Assembly (NCBI GenBank): GCA_946406115.1
Contig: OX291542.1
Coordinates: forward strand, 3,000,959-3,064,958
DNA: 64,000 nt
Direction: 5' to 3'
Source: Apoda limacodes
Taxonomy: Eukaryota; Arthropoda; Insecta; Lepidoptera; Limacodidae
Shown here: positions 1 to 9,924 of the stretch, one piece after another
Numbering within the stretch: position 1 is the stretch's first letter
Layout of the letters: the number at the start of each line of letters is the position of its first letter
The notes under the pieces: generated by a model
What the model was told of the DNA's origin: nothing
What the model saw: the letters and a program-made list of their open reading frames with translations, nothing else
The model's database searches: none
Made by a program: the position numbers and the translations under genes

Positions 1-1577
1 GAGTGGGCCAGACGGTATACCAGCAGTGGTGCTTAAGCAGTGTGCTCCTGAGTTATGTCCTGTACTCACGCGCCTCTTCGCGCTTTCCTACCACACTAGG
101 CAATTTCCGTCTTCATGGAAGACTGCGAATGTGCACCCGGTGCCCAAAAAGGGCGATAGATCAGATCCATCGAATTACAGGCCTATCGCTATTACCTCTC
201 TCCTCTCTAAGGTGATGGAGCGTGTGATTAACACACAGCTTCTAAGATACCTAGAATTACACGATCTGGTCAGTGACCGTCAATATGGCTTTCGCCACGG
301 TCGCTCGACTGGTGACCTTCTAGTGTATCTCACACACCGATGGGCACTAGCCATTGAGAGTCAGGGGGAGGCATTGGCATGTAGCCTGGACATAGCGAAG
401 GCGTTCGATCGGGTCTGGCACCGCGGTCTTCTATCGAAGTTGCCATCTTACGGAGTGCCCGAGGGTTTGTGCAAATGGGTGGCTAGCTTAATGTCCGGCA
501 GACGCATACGAACCGTAGTTGACGGTAGTTGCTCTGATAGCATGGACATTAATGCTGGTGTCCCGCAAGGCTCTGTGCTGTCTCCTACGCTGTTTCTACT
601 GCATATCAATGACATGTTGGACATCAACAACATACATTGCTATGCAGATGACAGTACTGGAGACGCTTTTTACACGGGTCGTGCAAACATCTCTCGTTCC
701 GTTGTGGAGGAAAACCGCGGAGAACTTGTGTCTCAAATCGAGACCACACTGTCCCAGGTCTCTGATTGGGGACGGGTAAACTTGGTCCGATTCAACCCTA
801 CAAAGACACAAGTGTGCGCGTTCACCGCTAAGAAAACTCCATTCACTGTAGTCCCACAATTCCAGAACACTCCCCTCTCCATCTCCAAGAGCATTGGGAT
901 CCTTGGTGTCGACATCTCCAGCGATGTTCAGTTCCGAGATCATTTACAAGATAAGGTGAAGCTGGCGTCCAAAAAACTTGGTGTACTCAACAGAGCGAAG
1001 CAGTACTTCACGTCGGGGCAAAGGTTGTTACTTTACAAGTCGCAGGTTCGGCCCCATATGGAGTACTGCTGCCATCTCTGGGCAGGTGCACCCGGATACC
1101 AGCTTGGCCCTTTTGACTCGGTTCAACGACGGGCTGTGAGAATTGTCGACGATTCCAAACTCACTTGCGGTATCGAGCCCTTAAGTCTGAGGAGAGACTT
1201 TGCCTCACTGTGTGTGTTCTACCGCTTGTACAATGGGTTGTGTTCTGAGGAATTGTTCGAAATGATGCCCACGGCTACTTTCTACCATCGCACCGCTCGC
1301 CATCGGCAGGGAATTCATTCTCACACTTTAGAACCTAAATGGTCGCGTACAGTGCGGTTTCAGAGAAACTTCCTCTCGCGTACGCTTAAGTTGTGGAATG
1401 AGCTCCCTGCTAAGGTTTTCTGCAAGGACTACAGGATGGAGTTCTTCAAGAAAGAAGTTATTAGATTTCTGAAGGGTCGGCAACGCGCAAGTGATACCCC
1501 TGGTGTTGCAAGCGTCCATAGGTTACGGTGACCGCTTACCATCAGGCGGGCCGTAAGCTTGTTTGCCACCTTAGTGG

Positions 1578-1610
<33 letters not shown>
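1..1610 (+). mobile_element. jockey-like LINE, 3' portion with poly-A tail
   Basis: This is the 3' half of an endonuclease-type non-LTR retrotransposon. The element runs in from before base 1, so its 5' end, ORF1 and endonuclease are outside the window. It contains most of the reverse transcriptase, a short 3' UTR and a run of about 31 A (about 1580-1610), the usual mark of target-primed reverse transcription. The same family recurs at 31.47-33.64 kb (5' half) and in fragments at 40.8, 41.9-42.5, 47.8-48.4, 55.1-55.4, 56.9 and 58.0-58.3 kb. The clade name rests on protein character recalled from insect jockey-type elements, not on an alignment. Confidence 0.9.
2..1531 (+). CDS. LINE reverse transcriptase, partial (N-terminus outside window)
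   Basis: An uninterrupted frame of about 509 codons enters from the left edge and stops at 1531. In an insertion of this type the protein would copy the LINE RNA into the genome. Counting from the GTG at 26, the RT blocks appear in order: the KKGDRSDPSNYRPI region (about 41-53), AFDRVW with a catalytic Asp (126-131), AGVPQGS (177-183) and the catalytic box YADD (206-209). A C-terminal region with Cys/His residues follows. The frame is intact over its visible length, unlike every other copy in the window, so this is probably the youngest copy of the family here. Activity cannot be judged without the 5' half. Confidence 0.88.
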   Translation, partial: SGPDGIPAVVLKQCAPELCPVLTRLFALSYHTRQFPSSWKTANVHPVPKKGDRSDPSNYRPIAITSLLSKVMERVINTQLLRYLELHDLVSDRQYGFRHGRSTGDLLVYLTHRWALAIESQGEALACSLDIAKAFDRVWHRGLLSKLPSYGVPEGLCKWVASLMSGRRIRTVVDGSCSDSMDINAGVPQGSVLSPTLFLLHINDMLDINNIHCYADDSTGDAFYTGRANISRSVVEENRGELVSQIETTLSQVSDWGRVNLVRFNPTKTQVCAFTAKKTPFTVVPQFQNTPLSISKSIGILGVDISSDVQFRDHLQDKVKLASKKLGVLNRAKQYFTSGQRLLLYKSQVRPHMEYCCHLWAGAPGYQLGPFDSVQRRAVRIVDDSKLTCGIEPLSLRRDFASLCVFYRLYNGLCSEELFEMMPTATFYHRTARHRQGIHSHTLEPKWSRTVRFQRNFLSRTLKLWNELPAKVFCKDYRMEFFKKEVIRFLKGRQRASDTPGVASVHRLR

Positions 1611-1612
<2 letters not shown>

Positions 1613-3600
1613 AGTAGCATCGTGTATTTTATGAACTACCAAATTAATTCATTACCGTATCTTAAAATACGTAAATAGTTTGAAAAAATATCGTCTCTTT
1701 GCAACGAACTGTAACGTTACACTTTGGACTATTTATTTAAAATTTCAAGTTTGATTAACTAATACTAGGTGCTTTATTAGCAAGACGGTGTACGCACACG
1801 CGGCATTGGGTGTATTAAAATTATAGGGCTACCTTATTGTCATGTGCCAGCGCCCCCTACCTGGTCGTTCCAAGACGCTCGCACAGCTAGACGGGTGCAT
1901 TTAATCTTGAATTTATGAAATACATTACGTTGTACGAGCACTACGAGTTAAACAGAGTGTAATTTGCATTGTCTCTAACGTCAATCAGTAATAAAAGTTA
2001 TTCAATTACAACTATAGACTTATTAGGTCTAAAGAAAAACAAATTTAATTTACTGATAATGATTTTTTTTTTATTTTCTTTTAAAAACTAATTAAATGTT
2101 ATACTAAAACCTTTTAATTTTATTAATATTTTTTTAAATATCATAATATATATAATCTTTACTTGCCAATGTAAATTGAGATTAAAATTCTCTATAGTTT
2201 ATTGATTAAAATCCCTAATCTTTTCCTTACCCGAGGGGTCCCAACAGAGCCCTGTTGCCAAGCCTACGCTGACCTTTAAAGAGCTCGAAGTAGACAAAAG
2301 CCTCAAATTTTCTCAGAAAATGTGTTGTATAGGCGGGTTTTCTAACTAATAATATAAATATAAAAGCAAAAACTAAAAATTTAGGAGGGCTAAAATTTTG
2401 GCTGTATCTAACAGAACACTGAAGATGTATGAAATTTATAATAAATATTAATTAAGAACATTGTACACATTTAAATTATAGCACTGTGATTCGATTCTTG
2501 CGGTTCCGCGCGGCCGCTCTAACAATATCAGCAATATCGCTGTCGTAAAAGAAATTTAGTAATTATACTATTATTTACGCATTGAATGTGCACTATGCTC
2601 TCTATGCGCGCATTCGATCTGAGTGTTGACCAAAAATGATTGCGCTCGACCGCATTGGCTGCACAAGATCAAGACGCAGAACAGTGGATGTTCTTTAAAA
2701 AAAGTAAACAGCTATTTTGTTTGTTGACATTTGGCGAACAAAACGATTTCAATGGCTCTGTGATGCGATAGCTTTGTATGTTAAAAAATATTGTCAACAA
2801 AACACGGCTATTGTCACATGGCGGAATAACGTATACGGCGAAGACAGAAGAGAAGGATAGTTTTATTTTGTACATCCATCTATATTTTAGCACTACAATA
2901 AACAATATTTGGAACCTACTTTAAGGTTTTAACATCTATTACATGGCCATGGTCAACGGATTGCTACCGTCATAGAAAGGTTTACGTCCTGTCTCAATAT
3001 ATGCAATGAGCCACCACAGGGGTCATCAAGTGAAAATAAATAGTAGTATCGAATAAAAGTAAGAACTCCCCAATTTGGGGTAATCATTTTAAGATCGGTA
3101 ACACCGCAACTACTCAAACAGATGTAAAAATGATAGTCGTATTAGCTGATATCATTTTGATTACACACACATTGATAGCAAAATGGCTCGCAATACTCCT
3201 TTTACTTTTGTTTCGGACACGGTATCTAGACGTATAAGTCATCTTTGGATAAAACCAACCCCCCGCGCGTCGGAGACCCCGTCCTCTTAAAGGACCCAAA
3301 TTTACCGCCGGTGTTTAGGTCGCATCGTTCAATTATTCCCCGGGTCGGACGACGTTATGGTAGGGGATTCAGTTCTAAAGCGTACCCTCGCAACGCTTTC
3401 TCTATTGCCAGTCGATTGAAGGCTTTGGCTCGGTTTATCCTCATTCAGATACGGTATGGCTGGAGCGGGGGTTTGTTCGGAAAAGAGTGAATGACCAACC
3501 CGTTTCGGGCTGGTGACAGGTAAGCTATTATTCATCGCACCTATTGTGCGCGCGTCAGTCGCAGATCCTCGGTCGCACCAAACTGTATATGTCACGCGAT
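1611..3600. other. AT-rich non-coding stretch
   Basis: No gene or intact element is recognised. There is a short GC-rich patch at 2500-2660 and another at 3240-3540. The second gives an 81-codon open frame with no motif that I trust. The rest is AT-rich with poly-T and poly-A runs. Confidence 0.5.
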
Positions 3601-3884
3601 ACTCATAACAGTTTTAATTTGAATTCAAATTCAACTGGAAAGGGCCAGTTGTCGTTAGGTTTAGTTATTTTCGGTGTTTTGGATATCAAGAGGAAAGTTG
3701 TCAACAACTTCAGCTCGATTTCGTCACCGTTAGTAAAGGAATTCGCCCCCCCGTCAACAACGAGACACATAGTACACGTACCTACATTCACACACCACAT
3801 CCCGACTCGGTAGACGGGCCGGTACAAATCTACAGATAAAACGTAAGTACAGAACAAGATAATTATTTTGCGGCCCAGTATACG

Positions 3885-4052
3885 GTCCATCTTTTCCAAA
3901 TTTACTTCGATATTGTTATTTTGTAACCATTGTATAATGGAGTCAAGACTCGAATTAATATCATTTTTGTGTGAATCAATTCCTGCTTCTTTAAATATAA
4001 TAGTGCTATCGTCAGCAAATAGTACTGTTTGGTAACTTATGACCCGAGGCAT
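3885..4052 (-). pseudogene. LINE reverse transcriptase fragment (YADD-type box region)
   Basis: The minus-strand frame shows a non-LTR RT catalytic block, FADDSTIIF, followed by a typical thumb-side stretch (SLDSIIQWLQNNNIEVNLEK). The reading frame then runs into unrelated sequence. It probably belongs to the same decayed minus-strand element seen at 5690-6850, split by the plus-strand LINE remnant between them. That link is an inference from order and orientation. Confidence 0.65.
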
Positions 4053-4079
4053 ATTCGCGGCGATTCTTTCAGACCTGTC

Positions 4080-5640
4080 GCAAATTCTTGAAAAAAGTAT
4101 TTACCAACGACTACTTGAATATCTAGATCAATCGTCTCTGTGAACACCAATACGGATTGAGATCTAAATCTAATACATTATCTGCAACAATAGACCTAGT
4201 TACCCAAACCAAAGTAAACATAGATAAAAAAAATATTTCTCTTGGAGTCTTCATGGACTTGAAGAATGCGTTTGAAAAATTTAAAGCTATCGGCATATCA
4301 GGTTTAGCTTTTGATATACTATCCTATTAAACAGATCGGTCTCAAAACGTTAAAATTGGCCAAACTAAAAGTACAGAAAAACTCATAAAATGTGGTGTCC
4401 CCCAAGGATCAGTCTTAGGACCTCTACTTTTCTTTATTTATATAAACAATATTCAAGAAATTAGGCTTTCGGGTCATATCACATGCTGACGATACATGCC
4501 TGTTCTACTTCGGACATACTGTAACTACCTTCATCAATTGTTTCTATACAATTTATGAATATAATTGTTATTAACAAATTACATTATTTTCAGCGCAAAG
4601 AACAAGAAAATTCAAAGTCAACAATCATTAGTCATTAACGGAGAAATAAACAGAGGTCCGTTAAAGAAAAATACCTTGGTTTAATACTAGATAGTCATTT
4701 CACTTGGGAACCACATATTGAAAAAATAAGATCAAAATTACTATGTCTGATGGGATCGCTAAAGCATATAGTCGGATCTTTCAAAAAAATATAAAATATA
4801 CCATTTATAACTCCCTTGTCAAACCTCACCTTGAATATCTACTTGAATTATGGAGTTCAGCTACAAAAACAAAATTACAACGATTACAGATCCCACAAAA
4901 TACAATTATAAAACTCTTATTTTACTTCCCTTTCCTAGCGCCAGCTAAAAAGATTTACTCCGAGACTAAAGAAAATGACTATAGAACAAATGTACAGATT
5001 AAACACCTGTATTTTAATAAGAAAAATGTTGAATAAGGATATAAAGACTAAAATAACTTTCACCAAAAAAGTCCAACTTCAAACGCGTATCACAAGACAA
5101 GCTAATAACATTGTACTAAGAACACCTAGAACGAACTATAGAAAGACGATTATATTGTTTGATGGAGCAAAGATGTATTACAAACTGCCAAATGAAAAAC
5201 TATACCACGCAAACACTGATACACGTACAACACTTACACAAAATACGCAAATATTACTGTTAATAATAAAACACACCCGCACACGCAAATACACACACAT
5301 ACACACACGGGCACTTAGATAGGAAAGTATATCACAATACTTTATACACTAACCAAACCACTAATCTACGATTTAACTGAATCGTGGTACCGGGCTCACA
5401 GTATACCTGAATAGAAACCTGTATTAACCCACCAATATCAATAATAGATAAGCAAGCAGTTCCGAACTACCTACAACCTACAACACAACATTCACTGCCA
5501 ACTGCTATTACAATATTCACATATCTATTCTTAGATGTTAAATACAAATCTACTGCCTAGCCGTCGCTCATTAAATTTGTTTACATAAAAATTGTAGTTT
5601 CTCATGTAAGTGATTTTCATGTAATCTTATGAGAAATAAA
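4080..5640 (+). pseudogene. decayed LINE, RT to 3' end
   Basis: A plus-strand non-LTR RT is readable across several frameshifts. Visible blocks are a QYGLRSKSNT-like stretch near 4150, FMDLKNAFE near 4250, KCGVPQGSVLGPLLF near 4390-4430 and a broken ADDTCLFY near 4485. A C-terminal region follows (open pieces 4743-5036 and 4975-5322). The 3' end is rich in CACA-type runs (5260-5310) and ends in an AATAAAGATCTT-like tail near 5635. Frameshifts and stops rule out activity. It differs from the jockey-like family at base 1. Confidence 0.7.
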
Positions 5641-5689
5641 GATCTTAAAGGACATAATCCTCACATATGAAATTGATGTTTTATATGGA

Positions 5690-6850
5690 AAAAGCAAAAC
5701 TAATTATTTTTTTTACGTTTTTTTCCAATTTATCTATTAGTATTTCATCGTCAACATAGTCAAAAGCCTTAGTTAAAACCCTATACACTGCAGACACGGG
5801 TCTTGTACAAGAAATCATATATAGCCATATTAATAGTTTTATTTTTCCTGAATCCTTTTTGTCCTCTTTCTTAAAAATATGTTTGATAATAGTATAATAG
5901 TTTTTAATCTACTTGGAAAAAAACCCTGTTCTATGCATAAGTTTATAATATGACTAAGTACAGGTGCTATAATTTGTGCTGTGTCTTTTATTATAGATGT
6001 AACTATTTTGTCAATTCCTGAGCTATTAGTATTATTTAGAGATTTGATAATAAGGATTATGCGATCTGGTATTGTCGGTAGCATAAAGATTGAGTTTGGA
6101 TTATTAAATTTCATGTTGTCACATATCGTCTTTGTGTTATGAATAGGTTTTATTTATTTTTAATAGATTTGCAAAATGGTCATTAAAAACTTATGCCATA
6201 ATTCGTTTGTTATCCATTTAAGTTTTTTATGTATTGTTATTTTTACTTCAACAATTGGAAAGCAAAGATCATAGAAAATTTTGTACATATCGTGAAAGCG
6301 ACGCTTCATCTGCATCACTGGACTTTAAGACATCTTTAAAGCTTAAACTACTCATACAGTCCTGGAATTTAGCTACATACTCTTCACTATAGTTTCTTGT
6401 CTTGGTAAACTAATGTGACAGTCTACGGGTTATTTTTACGGTTTATTAGGGGACATTTTATGAGTTGTGCTGTGTGATCCGATAATGCTAACTCAAGAAT
6501 CTCACTTTTGGAGTTTGGTAAATTATGAAATATATTATCAATGCAGCTTTGAGCATTTAGAGTTTTGTTTGTTTTCAGGATATTAAAATTAAAATCTCCA
6601 CAATTTCGACTTTTTGCGTTTTTTCAAGCATATTTTTGAGAGATGTTTCTAAAACATCAAAAAATTTTGTGACTGAATTGAAGTCAAATTTACGAGTTCT
6701 TTAAAAAAAACATATAATTGGGACCCCATGTTTATATATATTTCTATAGCACTACATTCGACAACATTTGCAATTGACAATATGGATATTACATGAAGTG
6801 TATTGTAGATATAACCGTTTCGAACTAAAATACAAGATCCTCCATTCATA
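5690..6850 (-). pseudogene. decayed LINE, endonuclease and start of RT
   Basis: Read on the minus strand from 6850 downward, the order is that of a LINE ORF2. Endonuclease pieces come first: GGSCILVRN near 6840, an ECSAIEI block near 6750 and an ALSDHTAQLI block with the SDH motif near 6450. The RT N-terminal linker follows (SSGIDKIVTSIIKDTAQI, about 5980-6030), then TKAFDYVDDEILIDKLE near 5710-5770. Stops and frameshifts are frequent. This is an old dead copy. Confidence 0.65.
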
Positions 6851-6949
6851 TTATTTCAGTTATAACATGAAGCTAGTTGAAAGTTTTTTTTTTGCCTCTA
6901 TACGACGTCTACTAATTTTCTTTCAGTTCCCACTAAAATTTTGCTTGCA

Positions 6950-7420
6950 CAATCTTTGCTCTTTCCCTCGATTATGCTGACTTTTGCTGTACTAATCCTT
7001 CAAAGGAACAACTTAAAAAACTTGAGAGGCTTCAAAATCTTTGTATTCGGTTTATATTTGGACTCCGCAAATATGACCACATTTCTAAATTTCGCTCTGA
7101 ACTTGAGTAGCTCCCAATCAGCTTTTGCCGGAATGCTCATGTTTTAAGTCTTTTATATACGTGCTATTCAATAGATCAACCCCAATCTACCTAAAGGTGC
7201 TATGCGAGTTTATTAGCTCCTATACTCTAACTCTCCGCTCCTCTAGTAGCCTCATATTAAAAATACCCAACACAGTACCAATTTTTATAGTTTATCGTTT
7301 ACTGTTCATGCAATAAAGTTATGGAACGCTCTACCTTTATCTATAAGCCGCTCACAATTTGCCGACACTTTTAAAAAACTGGCTAAAATCCACTATCTTA
7401 ACTCCAATTTATAAATTATG
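6950..7420 (+). pseudogene. LINE RT C-terminal fragment
   Basis: The plus strand encodes, across frameshifts, a C-terminal LINE block with KKLERLQNLCIRFIFGLR and RKYDHISKF, followed by a basic tail. A related copy with the same blocks lies at 24410-24860, so at least two members of this family are in the window. No complete frame remains. Confidence 0.65.
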
Positions 7421-7469
7421 TCTTGCTATTAATACTTTAGTTCAATTTCAATATCCTTACAATAATGTT

Positions 7470-7915
7470 ATATAGGTATGGATATATCTAATACCTTTAA
7501 ACGAGCAATTCTTGTACATCTGACGCTTCTTGATTGGCCGGCCCGACACCGACAATACTTCACGGCCCGACACCGACGGCTACATATTTCATTAGACCGA
7601 CACCGACACGCTCCGACCCAAACCCGCTTTATAATTCCAGTTAAGATAGACGTGGACAAGAGCGATGCGCGTATAATAATAGACTACCGACATGTCGGGC
7701 CAGTGAGACAGCGTGCAGTACAGTTTCATTGAATTATGCGTCCACTGGTATCGGTGTCGGCGTCGGGCCGGAGCCGGTGTCGTGTCGGGCCGGCCAATCA
7801 AGAAGCGCCCATTAAAGCGTGCGTGTGTACACAACACATGCAAAAAATGCCGGACGGACACCACGACATGTCAGTGCCAGGCCGGGCCAGTGAGACAGCG
7901 TGCAGTACAATTTCA
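7470..7915. repeat. GC-rich inverted-repeat element
   Basis: A GC-rich island in AT-rich DNA. An arm at about 7520-7550, containing TTGATTGGCCGGCCCGACAC, is the reverse complement of an arm at about 7779-7808. A direct repeat of about 23 bases (GCCAGTGAGACAGCGTGCAG plus three bases) lies near 7694 and 7883. The inside is rich in CCGACACCGAC words. Fairly long frames are open in several phases, as expected of GC-rich sequence, so I call no gene. The layout fits a non-autonomous DNA transposon, but no target duplication was established. Confidence 0.5.
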
Positions 7916-8119
7916 TATATTATTTACATACACGTATATATTAATATGTTTATGTAACTATATGTGTGTTTATGTATTTTTTTATACAATTATATAGTAT
8001 TATATTATATATATAGTAGTATTATATTATATAGTATTATATAGACTAGTATTGTATTTAGTACTTTTTTTCTCTATGTAACTTGTCTCCTCCTGTGACA
8101 CCTACAGTACTTATCTTGC

Positions 8120-8258
8120 TTCTATTTCTATTACTTGTATCCTAAGGTTGCCTGTAAGAGATCGCTTTATAGCGATAAGGCCGCCTAGTTGTACTCGGGG
8201 TATATAAAATTGTATGATTGTTTAGTTATTAATAATTTGCTGTACAATAAAAGTATAT
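8120..8258 (+). repeat. LINE/SINE-like 3' tail
   Basis: The segment carries a short hairpin word (GATCGCTTTATAGCGATAAGG) and ends in TGTACAATAAAAG. This arrangement recalls the 3' tails of RTE- or SINE-type repeats in Lepidoptera; the resemblance is from memory. The BEL array begins immediately after it, within its AT-rich tail. Confidence 0.4.
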
Positions 8259-8263
8259 TATAT
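8259..8263. repeat. 5-bp target-site duplication, left copy (TATAT)
   Basis: TATAT directly precedes the TGTT start of the first LTR. The same five bases follow the third LTR at 22453-22457. Five base pairs is a usual target duplication length for BEL/Pao integration. The site is AT-rich, so chance agreement is possible but the exact placement supports it. Confidence 0.75.
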
Positions 8264-9924
8264 TGTTATCACCGCTGCAAGAATGCAACACGGATTGCAT
8301 CTATAAACATTTATATAAAAATGCATAATTTTTGTCATATAATGTTCGTAATAATAAGTTAATATTAAGTATATATTTACACAATAAAAACTATTTTCCT
8401 AATAGGGACTAGTTTAGATTTAAAACTTGTAATAACAATAACTGTAAAATTGTATTAAGTTAGGTAAAAGTAGAGCAGGTTTGTTTCATTTCCCCTCTTT
8501 ACTATTTGTTGATATCAAAAATGATATTGTGTGAGTACCGACATGTTGTCGACTTTATACGCACGACTATCCCCAAAAAAGCGGGAAATTTAGTTTAACA
8601 TATGTTTGTAAAAAATATGCCATTTGTTGTGCAAAACTATACAGAACTACCATGTAAAGTTCTATATAAGCCGTATGTACGGTTAATAAGTTACAGGTGA
8701 AAATAGTTAGCGTGTTGAGCATTGTACATTCTTTCTCCCTCACTCCTTTGAAAATAGACTGCGATAGAGATACAAAAGGGATGGGTCTATGGGTAAAAAA
8801 GAGAAAGACTGTCTAAAACTTTATTTGGCTAGGGTCATTAAGTCCTTAGGCTATGCCTAAAATTAGCATTACAGGTTAAAAGCACATCTTTGCCCCTACA
8901 CGTAGGTATCTATACCGTTACGATAAGTAGTATGGTTAGGGCGCAAATTACGTGTAAAGTTATGAAATACGATAGCTTATAACTCAGCAACCGGGTTACA
9001 TAGGATAAAAATAAATGCTTCACTAGATACCCTTCATAGGCATCTACCGTAATAAATAGGTTTCATACAGGTAACTTTAAGCCCTGAAGTACAGGAGCAC
9101 AATGAAAATCCTGAAAACTTATGTCACACATTTTTTCATGACTTAACATACTGACAGACACCAAAAACACGAAAAGGTATGTCCGAATTTTAGGTCCATT
9201 TTTTGACATATAACACAAAGTCTGTAGTCATCTAGTGTAGGCAGAAAGCCCTGAGAGCTAGAATTTCAGCTCTTCTCTCACTACGGCCTAACCGTAGACA
9301 ATGGAACATACCACTATGTGCCGTTGGAACCGCCTTCTAAAGATCTATCCTAGGACACCTAAATCGTCATTATAGCTCCTACCGTTTGGCTATAAAACCT
9401 AAAAATATAAAACAGTGTTATTTTATAGTCAAGCCGCAAATCGTGTGACTGTGATGGCAATAGCCGATAGAAACCCCAACTGTAAGTAGCGATTTATAGC
9501 TAGGTAGATATACCTACACTTTCGATATATGTCTATATCGACTACTATATGTTGTCTTTCACTAAGTTTTTGTGTGGGCTAGATTTTTAGTCACTACAGT
9601 AAGTACAATAAGTTAAGTACTAAATCTAGAAGGTTCTATGGAACAACCTCTCCCTCTGATGGGGTTTTTCATTTTTACTATAAATATAGAACGAATTTTG
9701 ATTTGTATACAGTCTTCAAGAAAACTTCAACAAGTCAATAGCTATGAAAGCTAAGAAGTAAAAATTTTTGTACATATGTGTTAGAATTAAGTTAGAAGCA
9801 TAAGTTAAATAAAATCGGTCTGTTGTGTGCATATACGCGTTTTAATATCTCAAGCGCCTAAGAAGAAACTCCTTGTCACGGGCAAAAACCTTGTGCCACA
9901 GATATCGAAGGGTCTGTCCGCACA
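8264..9924 (+). repeat. BEL/Pao LTR copy 1 (1661 bp)
   Basis: The LTR starts TGTT and ends CACA. Its right boundary is set by the third copy, which stops matching at 22452 where the TATAT duplication begins. A TATA-like TATATAAG lies at 8663-8670. An AATAAA at 9808-9813 is followed by a GT-rich stretch at 9819-9830, suiting a poly-A site near the LTR end. At 1661 bp it is long for a BEL/Pao LTR. The open frame of the body begins inside it, at 9827. Confidence 0.88.

Noticed and set aside
3245..3490. 81-codon plus frame with a VGDPVLLKDPNLPP stretch recalling the end of BEL integrase
   Set aside because: The likeness is a dozen residues only, no neighbouring BEL sequence supports it, and the minus strand is open too.
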